This document shows, one piece after another, positions 10,446 to 23,021 of a stretch of 64,000 nucleotides of DNA; position 1 is the stretch's first letter, and each line of letters starts with the position of its first letter. The DNA is from Paraphysoderma sedebokerense. Its lineage: Eukaryota > Blastocladiomycota > Physodermatomycetes > Physodermatales > Physodermataceae. The stretch lies in contig JAHLJZ010000009.1 of NCBI GenBank assembly GCA_025602915.1, forward strand, positions 1-64,000, read 5' to 3'. Below the pieces are notes generated by a model that was not told the DNA's origin, ran no database searches, and was given only the letters and a program-made list of their open reading frames with translations. A program made the translations under genes and the position numbers.

Positions 10446-11340
10446 TTAACACTTAACAGTATCCAACCTATGTACATAATATTTGGCGGCGGCCGCACTC
10501 CCGGTTGGTTTTTTGACTCCTAACAAATAACTCTTTCTATGTACTCGTATGTTTGTCTCTCTGTCTCTAGAGTAGGAAGACTTCGTTAGACAGTAATATA
10601 TAGAAGACACTCGAGAATCATTGTTCCTGCAGCCCAGCGTAACTTTCCATTGAAAATCCTTGACCGCAATAGTCAACAGACTGTCAATCAGCAATTCATC
10701 ACTTCCAACAGAGATTACGTTTGCGGACCACGCTTCTTCGTTGTAATTAAGGAACCTCCTTAACGGCGTAATGTAGGCACTAGGTATGTATTGGCTAAAT
10801 GTTTGGCGGACGATAGAGATTTTCAGTAAAAAATGCCTGCGCTATTGTCGAATTCAGCAAAATGCAAAAGATGGTTATATGTGTATTATCGCTTGCCAGT
10901 TGACGATCTGATGATGGCAACCAGAATTATCGACTCTCCATTTATTGAAGTTAGTTCCCTCGAGTAAATATCTGAAAACAACACGGTTGTTTTTTGCAAC
11001 ATAGCTTTTGACAACGGCTGGCTCTCTTACAAATAGAAAACCACCACTTTCAAAATCACAGAGTAGTGCTCTTCTGGCAAGAGTGAACTACAGCACCCGT
11101 TGAAACACTACATCCTTTGACCGGATTGATCTCTTTGATTTTGTCTGATGTGTTGCTCCCACTGAGTCGATAGTTTGAGCTCCGATAAACCCGTACTCCG
11201 GTTCAAGGAATAACAGAAACAGCCAGCGTTTATCGATGAATGCCATTGTCAGTTCGGAGTTGAGCGTGAACAAGATCAGGGATATATTCAATGCCGTGGT
11301 ATACTTCCAAGTTCCAACCAGGGCGCATACCAATGGGTAA
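10446..11340 (-). pseudogene. Possible decayed coding fragments on the minus strand
   Basis: Several adjacent minus-strand segments read like protein but do not join cleanly. One at about 10600-10830 includes PSAYITPLRRFLNYNEEAW and SVGSDELLIDSLLTIAVKDF. One at about 10870-11070 includes REPAVVKSYVAKNNRVVFRY. One near 11100-11260 includes LFLEPEYGFIGAQTIDSVGA. I could not find splice signals that keep the frame between them, so a degenerate gene is more likely than a live one. No family is recognised. Confidence 0.3.
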
Positions 11341-11436
11341 TGACAAAACTATAATACTCTATGTACATGTTTACATTTACCTCTACTTCCAAAGCAATAT
11401 CTACTGTGCCCTACAATTTTTCTACGATATAATTAT

Positions 11437-12843
11437 TTATTTGCCCATCATTGATTTGAGGACTTGGAGCATTTGCTCATTCATCTTCATCAGTTCTTCA
11501 ATCTTTTTGGCGTTGGCCTGATTTTGGGCGTCGCAAACATCATTTTTATCTACTTTCTTATCAGCACCCTATGAGTAAAGTTAATAACGAAATCTTTCAA
11601 TGGTTTGGTTGAATAGAGAAATGTCACAACGATAATATTTACCTGATTCTTTCGTTGTGCATTGTCGTTATTACCACCATTTTGATTTCCGTTGTCTACA
11701 ACCGCAGCAGATCCGCCGTTTTCAAAATTGGTATTGATACCAAAAACAGAGTTGAAAGCATCAGCTTGGGCCCCACCCTTTGGTGCAGCCTGGGTAGCTT
11801 GAATTGCTTGTTGACAAGACCCGGCAGCAGGAGCCTTACATGTGTCTTTGAGGCGATCGCAGATGAAACCGGTTATGATGCCAATATTCTGAGCCGAACC
11901 ATGATTAAAACTTTTCTGATTAACTGGTCGGAAGCTGTTTTCCTTGCGGCCGTCGAATCCCACCCCGAATTCAATGGTAGGGGCTTCGCAAGTGCCGAAA
12001 TCGGTCGAACCTGCGTTGCCGGTATTGGCGTTCTGAGGATTATGACTGTAAGTATAAAACAAAGAAGCATAATAATAAATGCCATAAACTCTTAATTAAA
12101 ATAGCTTACATTGCCATTGCCAGCATTCTTCTGATTATTCTCCTTTTTTCCAGCATTGTTGTCTGCATTCTTACCAGCATTACCGTCAGCTTTCTTTCCG
12201 TTATTACCACCATTGATACCTTGGATGGCAGTGAAACCCAGTTCCACCATTTGGTCAGCGATAGACTTTCCTTGAGCAAGAGCAGCTCCGTCTAATTGCC
12301 CCGATGCGATTTGGGCATTGCGTTCTTGGGTTTTGGCATTGATTTCGGCTGCTCCAGGCAGGGCGGGATCAACTAACGGTAAAATACCACGGAGTTGCGG
12401 ATTCTCTGGTTTTGACGGATCAAGACAAATAGAGGCAGCTTGCACAACAAAGGGATTAAAATTCTTGAAATGTTAAAAAAGTTCAGACAAAGAATAGCGT
12501 TAATAACTTTGAGTAGTCAGAGGTAAACAAGAACATTGAGGTTAACATAGGTACAACATACTTTCTCGAGTGCCAGCACTTTGCGGGCATCCTCCACAGA
12601 GCCACCTGCGTCAATCAGTTGCTGTGCGACATCTACGACATTGCAAGGATTAGCAGCCGCCAGCAGCGTACCAATAGCAGGACCAGCGATGGAGTTCACA
12701 TTTTGAACCCCCGAGAAGCTTGAAATCAATTGCTGAATTTTGTTTTCTTGGCCGAATCGTCGTTTCTCGAGCGTCAATGGAGACGCAAAGGAATAGTTGG
12801 CCAGGACGACAAACAATAAGAAGAGTGATGTGGAGACTTTCAT
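11437..12843 (-). CDS. Secreted Asn/Gly/Lys-rich fungal protein, 385 aa
   Basis: Four exons (12562-12843, 12110-12463, 11643-12032, 11437-11568) join in frame over 386 codons. The N-terminus is a signal peptide (MKVSTSLFLLFVVLANYSFA) followed by a possible Kex2-like LEKR site. The middle has a low-complexity linker of repeated Gly-Asn-Ala-Gly-Lys-Asn. A conserved block follows, with CEAPTIEFGVGFDGRKENSF, then SFNHGSAQNIGIITGFICD and two further Cys residues. I recall this block from uncharacterised secreted proteins of other fungi. A second Asn/Gly-rich linker leads to a short amphipathic, Met-rich tail. No catalytic motif is seen; the role is probably extracellular or wall-associated. Confidence 0.8.
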
Positions 12844-14054
12844 TTTGGTATGAGCTTTTAAAATGTAGAGATTTGCTTGATAAATTACTTCTTCTTTGAT
12901 GGTTTGTATGGGTTAGAATGGTTGTATAACCGATACACACTCCTTTTATGTACCCTTGACAGTATTGTCTTTTTGTGCGTATAATATACATTTAAATTGT
13001 TACTTGTCATATTAACCCCAATTTTTAACTTAATAGTCGACTGTGGCACGAAGTACTTAACCGAAGGCTTTACAAGTAGCAACTAGCAGTGGGTACTTTA
13101 AGGAGCGGAGTTTGAACTAATAGAGTTTGGATGCTCCCAATAAAGAGTGTACTTAACTCGTGGTGTCGCAATCAGAATAAAGTTATAGGGGCTGAAATTT
13201 GTTGAAACTTTGCACTCATTCATAATACTACATGTGCTCCTATTTTTAGCGCAGCATCGGTATTCAGTCAAGTTTATGGCACTTCAATCATTATATTCAT
13301 TTATAATACTTTTCGGAACAACCGCACCATTTTCATGTGGCATTGTTTTATGTCAATTAACAATGAACTGTACAATCAAACTGCACTCAGATTACTAATT
13401 GTAAAGATAGACTAAGCGCACAGCATTTTCATGCGCGAGTGGTAACGGTTGGGTTCAATGATTACGATATCCAGACCATTGTTTCTACCGCAACGCCTTC
13501 CTATTATCATGACTGTTCTTCGACTGTCAAATTCATGGAATCGCGAGCGATTGTAGCAATACGCAATTTCAAAAAATCAAAACGTATTCCCCCCGGACTG
13601 CTTCCGAAAAATGCACATGCTTACTACGGCAAAAGTAGCTGATATTATGATTTCAACATACTAAGAGTTTCAGGGTCCCTTGATAATCCTTGATATCAGA
13701 CTTGGCACCAGTGGCTTTATTTAGAATCGACAAGGAAATGGGATTGAACCATATGTTGTCAGTGTGGTATGTTCATGTTGTCAGCCTCTAAGTGGCTATT
13801 GAGAAAAACGCACATGTGCTAAAAGACATCTATGATTATACGCTTCGGCACACTTGTGTTCATGTAGCAGATAACAACTTGAATTTTAGACGAATAATAT
13901 ATGTGTAGCGATTGAATCTTTTTGAGCAAAATGCATTTAAGTATACATAAAAATAAAAAATACAGCACAGTTCAACTTCTACTTTTGCAAATATCGATAG
14001 ATAGCCTGGTGTAAAGTTGATTCCATCTCAACCTGAACCGACCAAGAGATAATA
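12844..14054. other. Intergenic stretch between secreted-protein gene and eIF5
   Basis: It holds the upstream region of the secreted-protein gene and the region downstream of eIF5. Short open frames exist (for example 13439-13642 on the plus strand) but none has an ATG start with support. No RNA gene or repeat is recognised. Confidence 0.4.
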
Positions 14055-15629
14055 TTATTCTTCTTCGCTATCCTCTTCTTCGCTTTCCTCTTCTTCACTT
14101 TCAGCTGTTTGCAACCAGTCCAAAAATGGCTTCGCCTTTTCCAATATTTCTTCAGCAATCTTCCTCTTTCCGACGTATTTTTTACTAGGTTTCTCGCCCC
14201 ACGCCAAGAAGACTTCTTCATCCACCAATTCCTCATCATAGAGCACTTTCAAGATGGCCGCAATCTTGGGTAGTAAATCTTTATGTTGCAAACCAACCAA
14301 TCGCTCAAATCCACCTAGCAATGCACGTTGAGTTTTTTCGTTTGTGATGAATTTTTTCAGAAGGGGAGCACGTTTCTCGATTTGATTCTGAGCGAGAATT
14401 TGAGGAGTAAACAAGACTTGAGGAAGAAATTGCAAAATTTCGACAGCTCTCACAGTAGGAAGAGAATCAATTTTTCCCATAATTTCAGCATTCGAAGCGT
14501 CCCTGCTAGTTGTTATGTACTCGGCAAGTGCATCGAAGGGGTCTGAAGGAATATGATGGGAGTATGAGAATAATTGTGGATTAGATTCTCTATGAGAATA
14601 TGGACATTTGTAGAAGTAAAAAAACCATACCTTCACCGTCATCAACGTTCTCCTTATCATTGTCGGTCAAAACAATCCCATTGATTCCATTAGTCAATTC
14701 AGCCTGTCGTCTTTTCACAGCTTCGGGGCTGGTGTCAACAGCCCAATCATCATCGTCTTCGCGACTTTTAACTGCAGGCATAGCTGCAGCTGCTTCTTCA
14801 ATTTGACGAGTCAATTCATCATCGCCGGATTCATCACCAGATTGCATTTCGCTCTCAGGAGGTGTGCCATTTTTGCTATCCGACTTGCGCCCTTTTTTAC
14901 TAATAAAGTAAAATAACATGGAAGATTAAAACCAGAGTACCAAAAGCAGACATGAAACGAGGGAGAAGCTCGTACCCTTTCTTTTTTCCTTTGCCAGTCT
15001 CTTGCGAACCGTCAGGAGGGTTCTTGACAATAAAAGTAGTCAACTTGTGTCGCATGTCAACATCAGTGCGTTGACCACAGGCTTTGCAATCTCTTATGAT
15101 ATCACCGTCTCGAGAGATGATCTATACAACAAAAATATAAATTCATGAGTTAGAAGGACTGATGATTGGCAGAGTCTAATATATGTAGAACAATACTCTA
15201 CTTACCAAATCCGTTTCAGGGTTGCCGCAAGCTGCACAGAGAACAAACTTTTGAATAAAGCCTTCCATTAGTTGTTGCAATTTTTGGGCATCGTGAGCAC
15301 CATTCACGATGTATCTGTCATTTTTTTCTTCCAATTTAACTTGGGCACCGAGTTCACACCCAAAGTATTTAGTTGGATAAGAAGGGGGACGATGGAGCGC
15401 TTTTCCAATGTCAGACATGTTGGGAATGACAGTTTTGATACCATTTCCTTTTCCTTCGATCTTTGAGATGATGGCTATTTGGGAAGTCAGGTTAAACAAT
15501 AAGACGATGGCATCACGCTTGCAAGACACAAGCAAAGAGAGTTTAACGAGAAGGGAACGTACAGGGCATTTTGTAGCGATAAAATCTATCATCCTTATCA
15601 CCACCGATGTTGAGAAGTCTTGTAGCCAT
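14055..15629 (-). CDS. TIF5: Translation initiation factor eIF5
   Basis: Five exons (15563-15629, 15206-15474, 14976-15121, 14631-14899, 14055-14542) give 412 aa, normal for the family. eIF5 is the GTPase-activating protein for eIF2 in the 43S/48S initiation complex in the cytosol. The N-terminal GAP domain carries FYRYKMP with its essential Arg, then [33 protein letters not shown] and [17 protein letters not shown] zinc ribbon is formed by [11 protein letters not shown] and CKACGQR. An acidic linker leads to a C-terminal W2/HEAT domain ending in an acidic tail [19 protein letters not shown], the usual eIF2-beta/eIF3 contact. The stop lies at 14055-14057. It is divergent from PAF1 across a 687-bp gap. 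Confidence 0.96.
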
Positions 15630-16316
15630 GATTGCAATATTCAGAAAAAGATGTTAAGAGTAGGGAGAGCTATAGAGAGTTTTTTTCTTTTGGGAGTCCG
15701 ATGAAAGATGTTTGATGTGTGTTCAGAGTTCAAAAACATGAAAAGTGCAGGGATATCGGAGCAAACGGATGCGGGCGATGGGCTAATGGTTTGATGCGAT
15801 GGGAGGACAGACGGAACGATACAGCACCGGCCGAAGGGCAGAATGTCAGCAGATGATGGATGGTGGATGAGGGAGAGCAGACGAGGGAATTCGAGGGAAG
15901 AGAGCGAGGAAGAGGGAAAAAGTTTGTTTGAGCGAGGTCACGTGTTATATTGCATTGGTCACGTGTCCCGGGTAATTCCTTTCCTGGCCGTCTGATTATT
16001 ATTGTTTAATGATATATCAATTATATTGTATGATGAGTGGCAGACAGTAGATGTGTATTTGTGAGCATAAATGACGAGTGTGTATATGAGTGATGTGTGT
16101 TTGTATGTGCAGAGTGATGGCATCGTTGAATGTCGCCTGTTGCTGTTTCTTTGTGTGTTTTGAATTGAACAAATCCATCCACATTCTACTACATTCGCAC
16201 TCTGATTCCACTCCAAATCCATCCTAATACATCGTATCTGTCCGATAAGTGCCGACATACATCTACACAAGGAATTTTAATCCAGTCTACTCCTCTACTG
16301 CCATTTGTCACAATCC
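15630..16316. promoter_or_regulatory. Shared upstream region of eIF5 and PAF1
   Basis: A 687-bp gap between two head-to-head housekeeping genes. It contains a purine-rich stretch at about 15840-15930 and TG-rich stretches near 16030-16150. CACGTG-like cores (tcacgtgt) occur at about 15938-15945 and 15959-15966. No tested promoter element can be claimed. Confidence 0.45.
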
Positions 16317-18134
16317 ATGTCGTCAAAGAATCAACCGTCGCATGCCGCCAGGAGAAAGCAAGAGTTTATCTGCAGGATAAAATACTCAAATTCACTTCCA
16401 CCCCAGCAATTCCTCCCGAAATCCCTCATCTATCCCTTTCCGTCAGATCACCTGTATTCATACAAAAAGACCACTCTTGTTGAAAACACTCCACATAATC
16501 TTCTGCTGCCAGATCAACCAATTGACCTCATCAAATTAGGCGTATTCGACCTCCAAAACAGTAAGCTCTCTTCCAATCTGAAAGTCCTTCCTGAGTGGGA
16601 ATTAACAGTTTGATATATTTTTCCTCTCGATCTCGTTTTCCTGCCGTGTTTAACTTACGCAAAATACAGTCGAACAACCGCCAAAAGTAAATATAAAAAA
16701 TGCAAAAGTCGACCCTAAAGATGAACCCCTTTTAGCTCAACCGGCTGACCGCTTCACGAACGGTATGGCTGGGTCCAGAGCCAGACCTTTGGTCCCCTGG
16801 CTCAGAAGAACGGAATACATTGGGTCAGAGTCTACTCAGTATGGGCGCCAGAGGGAAGATCGTTCGTAAGTTATCCCTGGAGCTTATCCACTTACCAAGG
16901 ATTATCGAGAATTCATTTACTCACTCATGCGTACTCCAATATGACTGCCATCAGAGCTGCGGCCGATATACAACCTCACAAAGATCGCACCCGAGAAGGC
17001 CAGATTAGGGACATTGAAGCAACCTTTGAACATGCTGCGGCAAAGAATATATCCACACTGAAGCATCCTCGCAAACCGCATCTTAAAGCTGTTGAAATGA
17101 TGCCCATTTTCCCAGAGTTGACTTTATGGCCGAATGATTACTGTATGATTCAATTTGATGGGCATCCGGCAGAGTCCGTGCCGAAAAGGGTATCATCTGT
17201 TTCCTTTCGCGTCTTCATCATCCACATTTTCTAATAGAGACTGTATTACATCGTCACCTTTTCAAACATAGGCGAATTCAGTTAATTTGTCACAAACACC
17301 ACAGCTGTACGGAATACTCAAACCCGTTCAAGATCCGGAAGATCAAAGTACAGTTTTGACGTATTACTTGCCTCACGAAGAATCAGTTGAAATACTTCGA
17401 AAACGACAAGAAAAGGCAGAGGAGGAAGAAGATGAATTCCAAGATGACGAAGTTTGTGTTCATCTGTGTTCACTTTGACGTGGCCTCTCTCTATGCGTCA
17501 ATACTGACCAATATGGCACTTCTCTGGATGTTTACTTTTCATAGTTAAATTACTCTTACGTACGAGAATATGACTATGCACCGGCAATAGACAAGCAAGA
17601 TTCAAGAGTTTTGTTTATGCTGCGAGAAGGAGAAGGCGCATTCTACTCCAAAATACGATCGCGTGTAGCGTTGAAGAAGAGGAGAGCCAAAGTAATGATT
17701 TTACCACTATTTTGGTTTCAGTTTTTCTTTATTCACCCTTGCTTTATTGTGTCTATCTATAGTCAAAATTCGACCCGTATGGGCGTAAATTATATCGCAA
17801 TACTCAATCAAGCACAAAATATCCCTCGCAATATAAAATTACCACTCGTCAACTCACCAAATCAGAAATCTTGGAAAAACGAAATAAAATTTCGAATCTT
17901 GGTGTCCCAGTTTCTGAAGCTTCGATATTCGCTGGTGCCGACGAAATTGAAGATGATTTGGATGCAGAAGTGGAGGAAATAAATCGCGAAACAGGCCAGG
18001 CTTCTGAAGAGGGAGGACAAGAACCATCGAAAACGAATGGTAAAGAAAGCGCAAATGTGTCAGCTGACGAGGACGAAGATGGAGAGTTCATAACTGGTGA
18101 AGATATCGACGCTGAAGAACTCTCCGTGTTCTAG
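16317..18134 (+). CDS. PAF1: RNA polymerase II-associated factor 1 (PAF1 complex subunit)
   Basis: Six exons (16317-16560, 16670-16865, 16955-17189, 17272-17451, 17545-17691, 17763-18134) give a continuous 457-aa protein. Paf1 is a nuclear scaffold of the PAF complex, which travels with RNA polymerase II and supports elongation and histone modification. Matching family blocks appear in order: RRKQEFICRIKYSNSLPPQQ, ENTPHNLLLPDQPIDLIKLG, LVPWLRRTEYIGSE, the RDIEATFE helix, HPRKPHLKAVEMMPIFPEL, YVREYDYA and FMLREGEGAFYSKIRSRVAL followed by KKRRAK. The C-terminus is acidic, ending GEDIDAEELSVF, as in relatives. The start is the first ATG in frame; an in-frame TTG 12 bp upstream is not needed. Confidence 0.95.
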
Positions 18135-18790
18135 CTTTGCGGATCGGTTGAGAACTATGTGGTATCTCTACTCAACGTTAAAATAAATCATTACTTTCCT
18201 GTCAAGGCGATATTTGTTATCCACCGAGTTTGACTTCAGTTTTTACTGGCGAATTTTATTCTATGTGCGGCTTGGAAATTAGAAATTAAAAATCTAAAGT
18301 CCAGGAATCACATTCGCTAAGATAACTTTCCGTTGAGCACTTAACAATATCAAAGAAGTTTGAATCTGTGTCCGCAGCTGTGCTTGCTTCCAGCCGACTG
18401 AACGTATGATGATACTATAATTTGAGAATGTTCGGACGGTAGCATAATAAGGTCTCGTCAATTCTTAACTGATAAGCCTCCAGGAAGATACATTATGTGG
18501 ACACAACTGTTGCTTAAATCTCTGGGTGGTCATTACTACTGACTAATTATTCGAGTGGCATTTATATTACTCGTACAGATTGTGCGAGATGGCGCTGCGA
18601 CGCGTCTGAATAGAGCGCGGGCCACCAACTTCTTAATTTTAGAGGCATGTGCCGGAATTGCAAGAACGAACGGTTATGACATAAGTTGCTCTCCTAGATC
18701 AAATCGCAAAAAATATATCTCTATCTTCTCGGAACGCTCTTCAATACTGTATCCCATACATAGTCAATTTATTCTAATGTTGTGGCAACT
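18135..18790. other. Intergenic stretch upstream of the GPCR array
   Basis: Between the end of PAF1 and the first receptor. Only short fortuitous frames are present and no repeat was noticed. Confidence 0.4.
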
Positions 18791-20300
18791 ATGACCATAC
18801 CAGACCCTGTCATTCTTGCCCACATTCTAGTGTTCTTGATCTTCCTCTGCATTCCCCTCAATGTCACTGTTCTCTATATCTATCGGAAATTCTCTCTTCC
18901 GGCTTCACCGTCAAATATTTTAGTCATAAATCTATGTTTGTGCGATTTGGCCGCTGCCGTATTCAATTTGCCCATGTTCCTTCAGATCTCAATTTCATAC
19001 GACGGCTCCACAAATTCGAATTGGCTCGCCTCAAACTCAACACTTTGTAACTTGAACGGTGTAGTAAATCAAATGTTAGCGACGCAATCAGTGTTGACTA
19101 TTTTTCTGTTGGCCATGGAACGATATCTTTCGATATGTACAATCGTTAGAATGACCAAGAAGTTGACGATTCATTCGTTGTACATCACATGGTTGATCTC
19201 ATTTCTTTTGGCAACGATACCTCTGTTTCATCAACCGGCTTATGTATTACAGCCGAGTAAAATTTATTGCATGCAGGATTTAACTGGTATGGAAATCTCC
19301 TTATAGCATCGTTCAACCGTACTGTGTCCTAACAGTCTCTTTCATATCATTTGATATAGCTACGGGATTGAATCAAGTGGGTTTACGAGGGATCCTGGCT
19401 GTCGGTTTGAATGCGGTTTTGCTGTTCTTGCTTTATTCGCATTACATGATAACAACTGAAATTCGAAGAGGACGCACTGATAACGACACTTCCACTACAA
19501 CCGGTGAAACCATCAAAGCTTCTGCTACTGTGCGAACCATGTTAAAATTTTTCTTCGGCTCAAAGCGAACCGTTGGTAATATATTTAAAATCTCGTTACG
19601 GATGGACTCAAAAAAATCATCAAACCGATCGACACCCCAGACGGCAGTTGAAACAATTAATCTGAACCTCAAGGAGGCAGGGGAACAAAATCAACGTCCG
19701 ATGCTTCCTTCCACCAGCTCAAACCGACCACCGCAACCGGCGCATGAACTAAATCAACGATCGAGGCTTCCATCCACTAGCTCAATCCGACCGCCGCAAC
19801 CGGCGCATTTTACATTCAATAATTCACCTCAGCCCGAAATATCGCCTATCTTGATCGCTAGTATTAATGTCGACCCGGATAGCACTACAGTCATTGATTT
19901 GAGGACTGAACCTCACATGAATGGACTGCAACAACATGAGGACCGGGCACAAGATAACAATACTCCTAGAGAACAACAGACAGCAATTCCGATTCCTCAG
20001 ATACCATCAACACCGGTACCTGTCTGTCCAGTTATCTCTAGACCAATTCACAGCACTCTTGAAAAAATGCTTTTCAAACGGGCGGTCTACATTTGTGTAG
20101 CGTTCATCATATCCTGGAGCTTTTACAATTATTCTCTACTCCATTCTCTTATTTCTAGCGGTACAACTGTGGGTCCGTGGATTGATAGCTTGGCTATGTT
20201 CTTTGTCGGATTGAATTTAAAGTTGAATCCGTTTTTGACTCTTTACCTGGACAAAAGGTTTAGAAACGGACTCGAAGAGATGGTGATGTCAATCTGGTAG
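18791..20300 (+). CDS. Class A (rhodopsin-like) GPCR homologue 1, 478 aa
   Basis: Exons 18791-19286 and 19360-20300, joined across a 73-bp intron just after the second extracellular loop. Seven hydrophobic segments fit a plasma-membrane receptor coupling to heterotrimeric G proteins. Class A landmarks are present: Asp52 in TM2 (INLCLCDLAAAVFN), Cys86 at the top of TM3 and Cys160 in ECL2 (IYCMQDL) for the conserved disulfide, Glu110-Arg111-Tyr112 at the end of TM3, and NPFLTLYLDKRFR at the end of TM7. The third cytoplasmic loop is very long, about 200 residues, and disordered. It contains a 20-residue tandem repeat encoded at about 19690-19806 (RPPQPAH twice). It is first of three receptor genes in a row on this strand. 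Confidence 0.85.
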
Positions 20301-20956
20301 CATGATCTGTAGAAATTAGTGGATTCATCAAGATTCATAATATGTAAATTAATTGTAATTAGGAATACAAATTGTACAGTATATGTCGCGCAACAATTGA
20401 TTGATAGAGCTCAATAACAAATGATTTTAACTTGCGGACCCATTCAATCCATTCTTGCATTCACGTTATGTATAAATCACCCGTGTAAAGGTGATTGAAG
20501 GAAAATGAAGATCGACTTGTAATTTTCTGAAGCACGAAAATTGCCTGGTTGTTAACTTCTCGAACAATAATTTTTGAAAGTAGGAGAACTGAGAAGCGCT
20601 GGCCGAACAATCTTCACCTTGTTCAATGCTGGTGGGCTTCGGTATTTGAGACTGTATGCCAAGCAAATTTGTTCTTATTTTCAAATATTATGGTATTAAT
20701 GCACTTTTAATGAATTTAAGCTTGATCAAACAAAAGCCACAATGAAGATGGAAGCATAATAGTCGTAATAGAGCGCAAAGCAAGACGCGCTAGAGCATGG
20801 AATGGCTTTTTCGGCTGCAAACAATCTGATTGAACTTTGACGTATTTGCATGAGGAGGACACCAGTATGTTAGCCTCGTAGCATATATTGCTTAAGTCAC
20901 CACTTATTACAAATATAGAAGCTGCCGTTGAACTTGCATGAGATGCCGATTTTGCG
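20301..20956. other. Spacer between receptor genes 1 and 2
   Basis: AT-rich spacer of 656 bp with no supported gene. It must contain the 3' end of receptor 1 and the promoter of receptor 2. Confidence 0.4.
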
Positions 20957-22464
20957 ATGTCAGATCCGGACCCAGTGAAGCTCGCTCAGTTTCTTGTTTT
21001 CTCGTCATTATTAGTTCTAGCATTCAATAGCACTTTATTATACATATTCAAACGATACTCCCTCCCGGCATCCCCATCCAACATACTTGTCATAAACTTG
21101 TCTATCTGTGATTTATTGGCTGTAGCTTTCAATATTCCGTTTTTCATACAGATAGCGTTAAACCCATACAACGATATATCTTGGAATTGGCTCGCTACAA
21201 ATCCAACCCTATGCAACATCAATGGCGTGGCCAACCAGTTATTGGCTACACAATCTGTTCTGACTATTTTTCTGTTGGCACTTGAAAGATACCTGATGAT
21301 TTGTACTTTTAAACGAATGACCAAGAAGATGACAATCAATATTTTGATCACAACTTGGGCTATTTCGATCGGCTTATCCATCAAAGTGATATTTTATACC
21401 CCTGCTTATGTATTACAACCTAGCGGAATTTACTGCATGGAAGACTTAACTGGTATGTGGTTAAATATGAAAATTCCTTATTAGAATTTCAATCCTAATT
21501 TGCTTGTGACTATTTAGCAACCAGCTGGCACCATGTAACCCTCAGGGCAATATTAGCGGCCGGATTGAATTTGATTCTGCTGTTCTTATTCTATTCACAC
21601 TACATGATTTCTACGGAAATACGTAGATGCAAAGCTTCGAATAATAGAAAAACCTCTCATGCGAGTCACTTTCAAATTGTAAAGCGTCCGGCCAGGAATT
21701 TCATGCTGAGGTTTGGAAATCTGAAGTCGAAAAATGAAGGAAAGGCGAGTAAGCAACGGATGCCCGAAATATCCAACAACACCGAGACAAGAAAAATATA
21801 TCCAACACTGGGGTTCGATGATGGATACGAAAGTTTGGCCACTGATAACACTGTTCGTTTGGCAAACAACCATTCCGTTGAACCTGTCGGACCGAGAGTT
21901 GCTGCAACCCAGCAACGACAACCAAACCTGCACGCTGTCGACTTTTATAATTCACCTCAACCCGTAACATCTCCGATATTGATTGCGACTATTGATGATA
22001 CGCACGACAGCTCGCCTCAAAATGACGACACGGTCATTCCTAGCTCAAATGCGATAGTTCCAGTAAATGCTCCTAGGGCAGTATATTCTCCCTACCCAAA
22101 CGGTCCAACATACGCAGTAGACATACCAAATTTTTGCGCAATGAATATTCCAGGGCAAGCGGCGTTACCCCGAAAGAAATCCCCAGCTGGGTCATGCGGA
22201 GCCAAACCCCTTCAATCAGCTCTCGAAAAGATGCTCATTAAGCGAGCCGTTTATATTTGCCTAGCTTTCACTATATCGTGGAGTTTTTACAACTACGCTT
22301 TGCTTCATTCCTTAATTACCAACGGTCAAAATGTAGGCTCATGGATAGACTCGCTGGCAATGTGGGGTGTCGCCATGAATTGCGTGTTGAATCCTATTCT
22401 GACATTCGTATTAGATAAGCGCTTCAGAAGAGGGCTGGAAGAAACTGTGATGGCTCTTTGGTGA
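20957..22464 (+). CDS. Class A GPCR homologue 2, 480 aa
   Basis: Exons 20957-21452 and 21518-22464. Exon 1 has exactly the same length (496 nt) as in receptor 1 and the 65-bp intron sits at the same codon and phase, so the two are tandem duplicates. Residue numbering of the landmarks is identical: TM2 INLSICDLLAVAFN, Cys86, ALERYLMI with Glu110-Arg111-Tyr112, Cys160 in IYCMEDLTG, and a TM7 tail NPILTFVLDKRFRRGLEE. TM6 contains SWSFYNYALLHSLI. The long third loop (about residues 200-410) has diverged strongly from receptor 1. The ligand cannot be inferred. Confidence 0.85.
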
Positions 22465-23021
22465 TGAGTGTACTTGACTTAGTGCCATAGAAAGCACTGA
22501 GAGTTCATATTGGATATCAAAACTTAAATTGTGTCCATTACCTCGTCTCTATAAGGATTTCTTTGGCAATCTATGTATATTGATTGTAATTAAGGCAGTT
22601 AAGTCTAATGTATCATAAATCATTGCTGTATAAATATACTATATAAATTGGCTGTAAATTCAAAGAAGGCTCTTACTCGTGCTATCTCATTTTCTCAAAC
22701 CGTGCCACGTCAGACTTTGATGGGCGCATCTCGGTATGCGAGCAGACCATTAAAATTAAAGGGCTCGTATTGTTCATTTCCCTCCTGTGGTATCACTTGT
22801 TTGGCTTACTGTGTCTATCCCGCGACGATGAAAGCCAGTTTGTGTTTGTGAATTGGCTACCCAGCCACCCTCCACAGAGTTCAGAGCTGGTTCGCGAGGG
22901 CACAAGCCGATACGCCCGGCGCCATTGATACACAAATCATATCTCCTGACGAAGGAGGCCTGAAAGTACGAAGTATATACAGCACTCTGTCCATCATTTT
23001 CTTATCAATCTCCCTCGAGGT
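22465..23021. other. Spacer between receptor genes 2 and 3
   Basis: 557 bp with no supported gene or repeat. Confidence 0.4.

Noticed and set aside
15959-16270. Minus-strand frame between eIF5 and PAF1
   Set aside because: Low-complexity TG/CA-rich sequence in a shared promoter; no coding character.
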